64,000 bases of DNA, taken from NCBI RefSeq assembly GCF_020085105.1, contig NC_058055.1, positions 6,941,322-7,005,321 of the forward strand, read 5' to 3'. Positions 1 through 12,400 of the stretch are shown here, in pieces (within the stretch, counting starts at the first letter, position 1; the number at the start of each line of letters is the position of its first letter). The notes under the pieces were generated by a model. That model had not been told where the DNA came from and did no database searches. It saw only the letters and a program-made list of their open reading frames with translations. Origin of the DNA: Siniperca chuatsi. Its lineage: Eukaryota; Chordata; Actinopteri; Centrarchiformes; Sinipercidae. Made by a program: the position numbers and the translations under genes.

Positions 1-640
1 CCAAGTTTGCTGGCATCGACAGGGCGTATACAATATATGTTAACACTGCAACATATTTATTATTTGTTAACGTATTAAAAACTTCAGTGTATAGTAATCG
101 CTTTAGGATTTATCGCATAGAATACATTGACCGGCTTCCTCAATTTCTTAAATCGTACTGGCAAATTAAATTAGCTAGCAGGCTAACGTTAACTGGCTTG
201 CCGCCTGTGTTACTGCTTTATTCTGTCCAGCAGATAGACGTTAGTTTTATTCAACCTGTCCTTATAACTTAAATAATTTCAGCGAAAACTGTTGCAAACA
301 GATTTTATAAACTAAAACATCATACCCCCTTTCCCCTCCAATCTCTCGTTTCCAGGTTTTTTTTTTTGCTAACTTAGCTCGTTAAATCTGGGTCAAGACG
401 AATGTACTGTTTGTACTGCAACGGTCTTAGTAACGTTAAATCAGATGTTGTCAACGTCAGTAAATGGCTGGCATTTTGTACCGTGTTTTAGTGTCTAGTG
501 GTCTGTAAGATAGCTTTTATTGTAATGACGAGGTGATGTTGTAGTTAGCCCGCAATGACCTGCAATAGATTAGCATTAGCTTGGTGTAGCCTGTACTGAT
601 GTCAAATGTGGTCAGTCGGTCTCTTGTGTGTCACCTGCAG
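1..640 (+). other. Region upstream of ggnbp2 coding sequence; probable promoter or first intron
   Basis: No coding sequence is recognisable here. Position 640 is the end of a good splice acceptor (pyrimidine tract then CACCTGCAG), so the start-codon exon begins at 641 with 33 nt of 5' UTR. A non-coding first exon must therefore lie further left, inside this stretch or outside the window. The palindromic motif TAACGTTA occurs at 184 and 431, as it does near the 5' ends of dhrs11 and flot2. No TATA box stands out. Confidence 0.4.
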
Positions 641-673
641 GCGAGCAGCACCAGAATCAAACTGGAAGAAGTC

Positions 674-2420
674 ATGGCACGTCTGGTAGCAATTTGCAGA
701 GAAGGGGAAGAGGACTACCCATTTCTCGCCAGACAGATTCCCCTGTATATCGATGATACACTCACGGTAAATAAGCTTTCCCATATAACGCTACATAAGG
801 AGACTTTCTATGAAGATCACAGGTGTTAAGAGGCCAACTCATCAAATCATAAGCCTCTTTGGGTCAGGTGTTAGCACTCCACATCAGTTCCTTACCTGAT
901 TTAATGTCCAGAAGTAAAGGCTTAGTTATTACCAAGCACTGATCATTATCAAAATGTTAAGTCCCAACCTGTTTGAGGGACAAACATTCTATCGGTTCTG
1001 CTAAACTTGTTGCACAATCTGTTAGATAGCGAATAAAGAAAGCTTAAGGTTTAGACAAACAAGTAAATTCCTGTGGCTGTGTAGGGATGAGAAATGACAC
1101 ACTTTATGCAATATCATCACAAAGTATTCAACCAGTTTGACTTTTGTAACTTCTTGTGTTGATGTAGATGCAATATAAGTAAAATCATGTTTTGTTTTTT
1201 ATTGTTATATGACATATTAGTTGTACAGCTCAATGTACACCTCAGAGGTTACTGTCCCACTCATACCTAACTGCTGTGTTCATAAGCTCAAAGCTCTCTA
1301 GCTAAACAGAGGCACTGAAGCCTTAGTACTGCTGCTTTAGCGATATACAGTTACAGTAAAACTGGCACATTCATTTAGAATGGTAAAAACCTGAGTTTGA
1401 GGCGTCGGTTTATAGTGTACGTTTCAGGAAAATAATAACCTGCCAGCCAATCAACATCAATAATTTTTTGTGGCAGTGGTATAAACTTAAACAACCAAGA
1501 AGATGATCTTGACTTGATTATGGGCATGTGACACAGGACTTTCTCTGAGACATGGTTATTCCTAGTCACAACTCCCAGCATGGCTGATGTGAGTCTCTGA
1601 GAATGTCTATAATGTACATTAACTGTTGTTTATTGCCTCTTGTTGTCAGATGGTGATGGAATTTTCTGATAGTGTCATGGATGTTGACAGCCACGAAATA
1701 AACACCTCTCATTGGAAACAATTTTCGTTGGTGAGTATTTTAATTAATTTAATTTTAATTTAGTGCTCCCTATTAAAATATATGAAAGCATGTGAATTTT
1801 TGCTCTTTTCCTACTATTATGTACATAAGCGCAGCCGAAAAGTGTGTAGTTTGTCTTCATGGGACTTGTCAACAAAGTGGTAACAGATGTATGATCCCTT
1901 GGCCTTTAGTATCACTCCAAGTTGAAGCAACAGGACTTGAATATCGCCCTGATGGTGACATCCAGAGAGGTGTACAGTGCATTATCTCAGCTGGTGCCAT
2001 GTGTGGGCTGCAGACGAAGTGTGGAGCGCCTCTTCTCACATTTAGTAGAATCTGGGAACCCGGCCCTGGAGCCCCTCACAGTGAAACCCACGGGCATGCT
2101 CTCTGTCACCAAGGCCTGTTTAGCAGACGTAAAGAAGCTCTACACCCTCTTCTACATCCATGGGTAAGATACAGAGAATTGTGTTTCTTTCATTGCCAAA
2201 TTGATCATACAATGTATCAAAAGAGACCAGCCACAACTAACAGTTTCTCATTGAATATGAACAAGTGCTTTTGTTGGTTAAAAAGAGAGAACTCAAATAT
2301 TGTTCTCTGGGTTTGTTGGAATACTACATTAGGATAATGCTATACCAAGCTGAAATACTGCTCTCTAGTACTCGGTAGTAGACCCATTGCTCTCCTCTTT
2401 AGTAGGTTCCATCTGTTTAG

Positions 2421-2462
<42 letters not shown>

Positions 2463-5400
2463 AGTCCTTTTTTTAAAAAAATGAACTTCAAACTATGCAC
2501 ATCTTAAATACACACAGTGTCATTTTTTTCTTATTTATTGTCAGATGTAGCAAATAGGCAACTTGCACTACTATGTTTTAGTAACTGTTGAAAACAATAT
2601 TGGGATTTTATAAAGTTTCTGGGTTTTTTACAGGTCAAAGTTGAATGACATGATTGACGCCATTCCAAAAAGTAAAAAGAACAAACGCTGCCAGTTACAC
2701 TCCTTAGACACACACAAACCTAAACCTTTGGGGTGAGTAATATGACTATTTTCATGTGTTTTTTGCATCAAACTGCTGTATCATTTGCTTTTTTCTCTAA
2801 ACAACATTCAGGATGTTAGTGTTAAGAGGTTGCATTTGAGAAGTGGAAGAGTAACTTTTCCCAGCTGGCAGGACCAGTGTGTTTAAGTTCTATCAAACCA
2901 TAGTGAAGGGGGCACAAACTGAGTGGTAGGTTTTAAGAATTACATTGGAAGATGACGCATGTAGCATCTTATTTCCCTTTGGACAGTTTGTGTCCGCCTT
3001 CACGTAGACACAAGCCAGAAAAGACTGAGTTAAGTTCTTTCTCCAGCTTCCAGAAGCTCTCTGTTTTGGGCCAGTCATAACTGTATATCGTTTGATGTTT
3101 TCTTTTTTTTTCTCTCTGGATAGTTTCTAATATATACAAACTTAAGCTTCAGTTTGGGAAGTCTGTGAGCATTTTGACTGACAAACGTAAAATTAGACAG
3201 AAACCAACATGTGGTGTTTGAGGCTTTTTAGGGAGTTGTCTCAGTGTGGTCTTTAAAGCTTGTTGATGTGTACAGCTTTTAACTGCAGTTGTAGTTTTTA
3301 CCCAGAATCATGTAATGTTAATATAAAATTTTGTAGATCAAAGATATACTAACTTTAATACCTCTGGCCAGTGGGGGAGGATAAATCAGAGTTGTTGTTT
3401 TTTAACAACTTTAGTATATAGCCTAGTTGCATACTATATATGCTTGTAACATAATTATGAATGAGAACACATTGCTTGGTATTTGGACCGTGTCTTTTGT
3501 TATATCAGAAAGTAACACTATGGAAACAGTCCTGCAGTTAGAAGATACACTTATCTACAAGTACTACTGTTGGTGCTCTCTATTAACTAGGCTAACAGGT
3601 AGAAGTTACTTATCTTGTGTTGGTTTCAATAAATATCATGTTATCCTTCTAAAATGGATAATTACTGCAATTTGAACTAAGGCAGTACCACATGTCTATC
3701 TCCTGCCACTTCTGCTGTAATATTTGGATACTTCTTTCTGTTAGAAATCCTTAAGCAGTGCTTGGGGACATGCAGCAGCAGTTGCATGCTTTAAGCCAGT
3801 GTGGACATTAGGAATGGATCACCAGATATTTCCCTCAGGAGTTGGTGGAGCCCAAAACTGGAGCTAAAATGAGTGAATACTCACACAACTCTTATTGAAT
3901 GCTAATGTTGCTCCATGTCTGCTGGAAGTGTAAATAAGCAACCGTTGCAAACAATTTCACCATGTTAGCTTAAAAGGTGTGTCAGTGTTGTGTATACAGC
4001 TTTCTGCTACCCCCCAAATGACCAAAAAATCAGTTACTGTAGGTTTAAAAGATCATGATTGTGTATTGTGATGGCATAGCTATAATAGTCGTATGCTTGC
4101 TTACAGGGGAAGCTGGATGGATGTGTGGGAGCTGATGTCTCAGGAGTGCAGGGATGAGGTGGTCCTCATTGATAGTGCTTGTCTCTTAGAGACGCTGGAG
4201 ACCTACTTGCGTAAACACAGGTAAAGTGTGACTATACTCATAGCCTTTATTTCCATAATGATTTTTTCCCCCTCCCTTAAACATTGTGTTAGAGGTTTAA
4301 AAATAACTGGATTAACTACGTATTAATTTTTTGTCCACAGGTTTTGCACTGACTGTAAGAATAAAGTGCTGAGGGCATACAACATCCTGGTGGGGGAGTT
4401 GGACTGCAGTAAAGAGAAGGGGTATTGCGCTGCGTTGTATGAGGGACTATGCTGTTGCCCCCACGAACGCCACATCCATGTGTGCTGCGAGACTGACTTC
4501 ATCGCTCACCTCCTTGGCCGGGCAGAGCCTGAGTTTGCAGGAGGCTATGAGTAAGTAAAGATTTAAACAGTGAATGCTACAGAGCTCATTTTCACCATTG
4601 ATTCACTCAGTTTTATTTGAGTCATTTTCTATAATTGCATGTTCCTTTCAGTGTATTTATACATTCGGCTGATGACATTGGGTTTTTTTAAGACGCAGAG
4701 AGAGACATGCCAAGACCATTGACATTGCACAAGAAGAAGTCCTGACCTGTCTGGGTATTCACCTCTATGAGCGGCTGCACAGGATCTGGCAAAAACTACG
4801 AGCAGAGGAGCAGACCTGGCAGATGTTGTTCCACTTGGGAATTGATGCGCTACGCAAAAGTTTTGAGGTACATAACTTCTAAGCCAGTGTGTGTATGGTA
4901 TAATTTCAAACTGATTTATCAGATGATAAATGGATTATGGCTGTGTGATAATGTATCTATTACCATGCCCCTAGATGGCAGTGGAGAAGATGCAGGGGAT
5001 CAGCCGGCTAGAGCAGTTTGTCGAGGAGCTGTCTGAGGAGGAAAGGGCCAAAGAGCTGAAGCAAGAGAAAAAGAGGCAAAAGCGAAAAAATCGACGCAAA
5101 AACAAGTGTGGCTTTGAAATATCTGAACAGGAGGCAGAGGACAAGGAGAAAAATCTGGACGAGGTAATCCTCCACCGACACTGAGGGTCTGGGACATGAA
5201 GCTCCCCATGCACATTATTTAAGACGTCTGTGTTCATCTACAGCTACACACTGTTTGCCTTTTATTTAAGACCGGCCTATTTGGTGTGTTGCAGGGTTCT
5301 CTTGAGTCTGTGGAGGGCACTTGCAAGGGCTGTGGTAGCCACGATGAAGAGGAGGCCGGATGTGATGAGAGCGTCGCCACCAATGGAAGCACTTCCTGTA

Positions 5401-7626
5401 GCTGCCCAGACAACACCAAACAGGGTAAAAATGCACACAGAGTATGGCTGTCACAAAATCAAGTGCAGACAAATTTGAACGCAACCCATATACTGTAAAC
5501 CCCGCTCCCCAGTATAGTATGGTCTATATATTTTCTTGTGTGGTATCATACAACTGCGCTATGTATCGTGACATTGTGGTGCGACTTGGATTTTTATATT
5601 GTGGCTCCAGTTCTGTCATTATCCTGAAAACCTTCTCCTGAAACAATGCCAATGGGCCGCATATCCTCCCAATAAATCTTGCTATCTTATTGGTGATGGC
5701 ATTTTTACGAGCTTCTGGCAAGGGGCCTGGGGATGAGTGTGGCAAAAAGTAGACCGTCAGACAAGGTTGTACAGTTGACATTGCTCCACTCGTTTCTGGT
5801 GCCTCACTTGGGGTGCAAGCTAGCAGGTGAGTCCTTAGATTTGTTATCGTTGTAGAGTAAGGCAGCTGCTTACAAAATCAGCAAACAACCTTATCTTTGT
5901 TGGTAATTTTGCCATTTACGGTGTAGAACCCAAAACACTTTCACACACTGCTTTTCAGATACTTTGGTGTCGTGATTATCTGATCAGCATGGCTTTGCTC
6001 GCTAGTGTCCTCCATTATTTATTAGCTTAGTTTACTGAAAGGTTAGTAGGGCATGCAATGGGTCAAGCTGATAATGAATTTTAGGAGCATCCATTCAAAC
6101 GGTCTGTTGCGCTTATAGACTGTATATTTAGAATTCGAATGGGTCAGGAACAGTTTGAATATAAAAAAATGTCCACGTTTCAATGAAAGTTGGAATTCTG
6201 AATAAAAAGTGGCAGCCCTAACACAAACATCACCACAAGCCATTAAACATGTATCTATGGAGGTTACTGCATTAGCAAGACAAGATTGTTGGTAGAACAA
6301 ATAATGAGGTTTAAAAAATAATGCGTTTTTCCATGTGTTTCTCCAGATTTGTCCCCACACAGCAATGGTAGTGACTGCGGCTACTCCTCAAGTATCGAGG
6401 GCAGTGAGACAGGATCGCGAGAAGGTTCTGATATTGCCTGTTCTGAGGGAATATGCAACCATGACGAAGCAGGTCTGGTTTGAGCAGCTCTTATGCAGAG
6501 GACTTACAACAGAAACCATTTCAGGGTCTTTTTAAACATTACAAAACATTACAGTATAGTTTTTTTTTTTTTTTTCTCACATTATGTTTTTGTTTACCTT
6601 CTGCAGGAGATGACTCAAACGCCCATCACTGTGCTGAAGACAAAGAGGAGGATGGAATAGACAGTTGTGTGGACTGCTGGCCACACTCTGAGGAAAACAC
6701 TCAATGCAAGAGTAAAAAGAAGAAAAGGAAGGGCAAGGGTTTATGCAACAATCAGGTGAGAGGACAACCTGTAGAATTCACAAGCTGTATCCAGAGTATA
6801 TAATGCTGTGTATCAACTAAAAGTATGCACATTTCCGCAGGGACAACAAGGTGAAGGTTGTATGTCAGATGGGAACACAACAGGCCACAATCCACCACCA
6901 TTGCACACCTGCCGAACCAAAGAAATCTTTTCCTTATGTGGTGATACATTTGCCAGCATTGCACTACGGTTACCATGGACAGCACATCAAAAGAACCTCC
7001 GCCTTCATGCGAGCCCTCCAGAGGCAAACATAAGTCTCGTGGAACTTCTGGTTAGTGAGAAATGTAGTTTAAAATACTCACAAAATAGACCTTGCTCACG
7101 AGATGTTTTGACTTGTTATAGTAAGACAAGCACAGTTATAACTAATAACATTAGTGATAGCTCTCTTCTCTTTAGCTTTGCCAGTAAGCCATGCTAGTGA
7201 GCCGTTATACACAGTGGCAGGGCCCTGGAACTGGCACATCTAAGTAAAAATGTCTGCTGTTTGAAAGATGTATAGTTTATGCTTTAAAAAAATAATAATA
7301 AAGAGCTTGAATTCTTTAGATTTAACCACCTTTTACTTTATCTTAGAAAGAATTAATTAATACACTGGTTTGATTCTGGCTCTTATGTAACCTACTGCAC
7401 TCTGGTTGTGTTTTTAATGCAGGATGATTCAGAAGTGACTTCAGATGAAGAGAATTGCCTGACACAGGATGAAATCCAGGCATTTTTAGAAAGAAACCAG
7501 TCCTTCTACAACAACCGCCACCAGTACCGACAGCTCCTGAAAGAGAAATTCACCAACTACTGCCGTGCCACTGAGCGGAGTAAACCAGTCTGTGGAAAGT
7601 GGTTTGCCACCACCAGTGTCAACTAA
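674..7626 (+). CDS. ggnbp2: Gametogenetin-binding protein 2 (complete coding region, 13 coding exons)
   Basis: Coding exons: 674-766, 1650-1730, 1910-2163, 2634-2732, 4107-4220, 4341-4550, 4693-4867, 4975-5163, 5295-5424, 6347-6472, 6607-6755, 6841-7050, 7423-7626. All junctions are GT-AG and phases agree, giving 2034 nt, about 677 residues against roughly 697 in human. The start is the ATG opening MARLVAICREGEEDYPF, which matches the vertebrate N-terminus. Conserved blocks include VPCVGCRRSVERLF, the cysteine/histidine-rich segment around FCTDCKNKVLRAYN and CCPHERHIHVCCETDF, a basic run KQEKKRQKRKNRRKNKC, a second run SKKKKRKGKG, and the C-terminal FYNNRHQYRQLLKEKF block. In mammals the protein (also called ZNF403 or LCRG1) binds gametogenetin and is linked to spermatogenesis and placental development; the biochemical role is unclear. 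The basic runs suggest nuclear entry. The exon 6841-7050 is the most divergent part. Next gene on the same strand is dhrs11, as in human 17q12. Confidence 0.96.
2424..2460. repeat. (TG)n microsatellite
   Basis: About 18 uninterrupted TG dinucleotides in the ggnbp2 intron between exons 1910-2163 and 2634-2732. Likely length-polymorphic. No function inferred. Confidence 0.95.
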
Positions 7627-8090
7627 CTGCATTAATAACATCTTCCCCTGCGGAAAACACTTTGTGACCACTACTGCAACATCTTTAGATAATTCTGAAG
7701 TACATTTGGTGTCTTGTTCAGTCGTTTCTCCTTTAAAGTAAATGTGATTCTTAAGTTCTGTTGATCATCTCTCTCTTTTGCACTTATACACCAACACACT
7801 TTTCCATCTCGTTTCGTGGCCACTTTCTCACCTGTAATTGTTCTCTTTGACCAAGCCTAGCTATTTGTTGTTGGTCTTCTGTAGGGTCATTGGGTAAGAG
7901 CACAGTGGAATCAGTAATCAAGCTTTGCAAGCTGTGACATTAGGGATACATTTAGGAGTCTTATTTTGTGTTTTCTTTTTTAATCTTTTTTTGTTTCTAT
8001 TTTGTTTCTCTTTGGTGACACTTCAGTGTAGTGGTAAAGGTTGTACCATTAAATGTGTACAGAAATTCTAAAGATAAAGATTTTACAGAG

Positions 8091-8162
8091 AATAAACATC
8101 CATTTGTAATAAGGATTTGGGTGTCATGTTAAGAGCGCAATGTGCAAAATTTACTAAATAAA
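8091..8162 (+). terminator. ggnbp2 polyadenylation signals
   Basis: Two AATAAA hexamers lie at 8091-8096 and 8157-8162, about 470-540 bp after the ggnbp2 stop at 7624-7626. The second is followed by a T-rich run near 8197, a typical downstream element. The 3' UTR (7627 to about 8180) is AT-rich and holds no further coding sequence. Confidence 0.65.
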
Positions 8163-8179
8163 GAATATTTATTAATATG

Positions 8180-9439
8180 CATTATACATTTGATGTTTGT
8201 TTTTTTTTCTTCACCTTACAAGAGTTAATTTATATTTTGGTCCTGTAAGATAGATAAATACTAAAGGTCTTATTCTGTGAGCCACTTTCTCCTGGCCCTT
8301 ACCAATTATATAAACACAGGGCCAATTCACCAGACGAGTAGAAAGCCTAGTCTTGAGTTTAGAACACTGTTCAATGTATAGCTCCCTTGAAGTTTGACAT
8401 AGTCTGAGACTAGTTTTAGTCCTTGCTAAGGAAACTGGACATTTGGGGGAAAACTTCCATTGTCAGTAATGTAGAAACGATATTTATCTAAACTAAATAG
8501 ACTGTGGCTTTGTAATTTCTGAAAAGTGGAATACTATTTATTCAAAATATGGGCTTTAGTATCAAACTGATTGAAGTTATATCTTATTCACTGTTGATCA
8601 TTTATTGTCTGCCATCGGGTACGAGATGTATATCTGTATAAATAATCCTTTGTGTAATTTGCTGTGAATGATGGAACAAATCCTCCAATTTACTCTCCAC
8701 AGTGCCTGGAGCTACGTTCAGCAAATGTGGGAAGATATTGCTACCTTCGCTATCTATCAGAAGTGTCAGCGTCCCCAGTTAAACTAATTTACCAACCTGG
8801 AAGGTGTTAAATTAAACCTTGACACTCTGGTCTGATCTGATACAGTGAGATCTATGATATACTGACTTAAATGTTATGACTTTATAATATGTGTAAATGT
8901 CATTGGTGTATGTTTCTGTTTTAATGTTATTTTTGTTCTGAAGAAATATTTTAAAATATCGGTTGCACTGAAGCGCACTGTAATAGGGAATATCTCAGTA
9001 GGGCTAGATTTCTCAAATAACTTGCTGGTTATCAAAACTACTTAATTTACTGATTATTTCCCGACGCAAACATTTGATTACGTGGAAAACTTGAAGGTAA
9101 CATGCGAAACACTTCAGTTTTTTCCAGTAGGTGGCGGTAGATAACCACACACGGAGAGCGCTCCATGCGCCAGGGCTCAAAAAGAAAGTGGGAGGTGATG
9201 TGAACCAAGCACGCCAGAGCCCTTCATATTTCATCCAGAGGAGCGCATGGATCCGGACTTAGGCACACTGCCCGCTGCTGTCCTGGATGCTGCACAGACT
9301 GAGACAGGAGGCTGTAGCTGCTGCATCCCTCCGTTTGAATTAATCGTACATAAAACTGATAGCTGCAATTGTGACATCTTGAACTAAGCAGACAGAAGTA
9401 TAGCACAGGAGCTGTTGTTTCGTGTACAGTACGGGGGAG
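8180..9439. other. ggnbp2-dhrs11 intergenic region and dhrs11 promoter / 5' UTR
   Basis: No protein or RNA gene is seen. From about 9120 to 9440 the sequence becomes GC-richer with several CpGs (for example around 9150-9190), consistent with the dhrs11 promoter and 5' UTR. No TATA box was found. A full-consensus CTCF-type motif sits at 9124-9137. Confidence 0.45.
9124..9137 (+). promoter_or_regulatory. Candidate CTCF-binding site
   Basis: CCAGTAGGTGGCGG fits the CTCF core CCASYAGRKGGCRS at all 14 positions. It lies between ggnbp2 and dhrs11, about 300 bp before the dhrs11 start codon. Similar strings occur inside some fish repeats, so occupancy is only inferred. Confidence 0.35.
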
Positions 9440-12400
9440 ATGGAGCGGTGGAAAGGCAGAGTGGCCCTGGTGACCGGAGCCTCGGTGGGGATTGGAGCGG
9501 CTGTAGCCCGGGCACTGGTCCAGCAAGGCATGAGGGTTGTCGGCTGTGCCAGGAATGTCGACAAAATAGAGGTGGGCAATCTAATTTAAAATCATTGACA
9601 GCTGTGAAATAAGTCGGTCCCACTCATTGGAGAAGCTAGCTCTATGACAGCAACAACAAACTAGCTAACTAACGTTAACTGCTAGCTAACATTAGCTTTA
9701 CAACTTCAGTTAGAAACATTTAGCACCAACGTTAAAGCTAGTTATATGGACACTTAAGCTATTTGTGAAATGTAGGTAATGCAGCCGTTGCAGCTTTGTT
9801 TGTTGAAATGAACAAGTCAGACATCATGTTACGTTAGGTAACCAATTTCATTAAGGAAAATGTACCCCATTAATCCTAATACTTTTACAAGAATAACATA
9901 TTTTACTAGTATTAAATCCTAAATAACTATAGACTATAGGAACAGTGGCATCATAAGAGGTGTATCGTTAAACCATAGCTCAATCCCGACTAGCTATTGT
10001 TACCAGTTTCCCATATGAATATTATAGGGTTATTATTATACCCTGGTATTCTACTCTACTCTGAGAAAGTATTTGATGGCACACAGTACCACCCACCACA
10101 TGAGGCAAATGTGATGCCACTGCTGTCATGCTCAATGGTCAGCCCCAACTGACCATTGCGTGGGACAGTAACTAGTGGGTCACCCTGCCATCCTTCATCT
10201 ACTGCCAGTGTTACACAGACCTTTCAGGTAGAGTCAAGTTACCTCACCGCAGTTTCTAAAGAGGTGTCAGTGGATGGCCATGGGTCTTTCAGGAGTGTCC
10301 CCGGTCTTGTGGGACATTGTAAATAAAGTCTTGTCTAGAGTGTATAAGAATGTCTTTCCTGATAAGTTTCAGGCTCTCTACTGTGACTCAATCAATAGGC
10401 TTACAAAAAAAAGATCCTGATAAAAATGACCCAAATTTCTACCTTATATAACCCTAACCATGGATATATTTTTATAAAAATCAGTTTACAACAAGCCACG
10501 CCATGTAAATCTCAGTTTACAAACTGTTCCATAAACTCCTTTTTATTTCATTTTTCCCACCTAGAATTTGTACAGCAATATTAATTTCTGATGTGGTTGA
10601 GAACCAACATGATCCGACACACGTCACATTTTTTAGGTCAATGCTCAATTAGCTGTATAACAGAGAGCTTAAATCACACCCACTATGATAATAAAAGACA
10701 AGCTCAAACATTATTTAAGTCCTGCTCTGATCACGATTATGAAAGTAATTAGTGCCAGCAGTGGTGATTATGTTTAAACTGCGCGTGAATTTGTCGTCCG
10801 CATATTGAACCGGTGAATTTATGGCTGTAATTAAGAAATGTATTCATTCTTAAGGTGAATATGTGAGGCAAAGTTAAATTGTTAAATGAAGTAGTTGCAG
10901 TTTAACTTCTGTGACACACATTGCGGCACAAAGACTTCGAAGTATTGACTGGAAGTCAGACACTCCTCCAGTGCAGGTGTCAGTGTCCTCTCCCCACTAA
11001 GTCTTGTCTAACCATAAGCCATAAGGCACTGCAACTTGCTTATCTTGTCAGACAATAATTAAGCCAGACTCTCCTCGCTCCATACTTGTCCTAGCTTCCA
11101 GCACTGCGCTGCAGAAGGCCTACTACATCTACATTTAGCCACTCATTAGACAGCTAATGTGTGTTTCTTAAAGCAGAGTGCTGTAGCTTGCCGTGTCTGT
11201 GGTTGTTGACAACGCTGTCATATTTGAGTATTTAGGTGTTGTACTATATAATATCACCTTAGTACATCCATGTGTGTATTCACTACTGTGAATAATACAA
11301 CACAGTAACATTTTATGGTAGCAGCCATATGAATTATCACTTTTTTCAAACAGTTAGTTGCCCACTAGTGTAGTTAGCCAATATTCATTAAATAGATATA
11401 TCCTTTCAGACAACAGTCCATTTTTGTTTATTTAATCAATATGACGTTTATTAAATCAATATGAAGTGAATTGTAAGTCTTTCACCAAGTTGGGAGAGTG
11501 GTTGGCTGAAGAGATGAACAATGTACATCCTACCACAGTTCACCGTCAACAGTAAGAGGCGAGCTATGGCAAAGGCAACTGCCTTCCGGTTCAGCCCAGT
11601 TTCTCAACAAGGGGTCATCCATGTGATACCGTGTTATATCAAACTTGATGACCTGCAATATCCCAGTGTCAAGCTGTTTGCAAAAGACACAAGCATGGGA
11701 TGGGGTTTAGTTTACTGTCGCTGTTATACCCGTTTCTGCTGCTGCACCGTTTACAGTTTGCAGTAACATCGTTTGGCAAAGCTTAGCAAAGGTATTGGAC
11801 AACATCAGTTTCAGGAACTCTGCTGATGGTGGTGTTGTGAAAGCATGAGTTACAAGCAGGCATGTAAGTCATTTCAAAGTTGAGGGTTTTTTTTCTGTCT
11901 AAAAAAAGAAGAAAAATGCATAAATGATTCCATATTTCACTTCACGTCTTGTTTCTTACATGCAAGCATTTCCCACCTTGACTATACACACACACCCATG
12001 CCCATATATACATACAGTGAGTCTGAATTGCGCAATAGATAGCCTCCCTCCATTCATACTCTGGTCACATGGCACCTCCTATCAAAAGTTAACTGCAGCA
12101 GCTTGTTTCAGCCCCTGTCTAAAACAAGGCGAGATAATACATAGTCAGTTGGCATTAAAGAGCTGACTACATCACAGTCAGAGCAATCCTAACTATTCTT
12201 TGTTATGGATTACGATACATGAAACGGAAGCTTAGATTCAACTAACTAAATATTTGGCCAAACAAGAGAGAGATCTCAGGTTGTATAGAGCCACAGGTTT
12301 CCATCTCTCCCATTCTATGACAGATTTCATCACTTGTACAAGACCTTAGAGAGTTGTCTGTGTGAGTTGAGGGACAAAGCCTTTATTGTACTCTCTCTGC

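Noticed and set aside
1792-2337. 181-codon open frame on the plus strand
   Set aside because: It overlaps the true ggnbp2 exon 1910-2163 in a different frame and continues into intron sequence.
4971-5237. Antisense frames over ggnbp2 exon 4975-5163
   Set aside because: They mirror the Lys/Glu-rich coding exon; the sense frame matches GGNBP2 and explains the open antisense.
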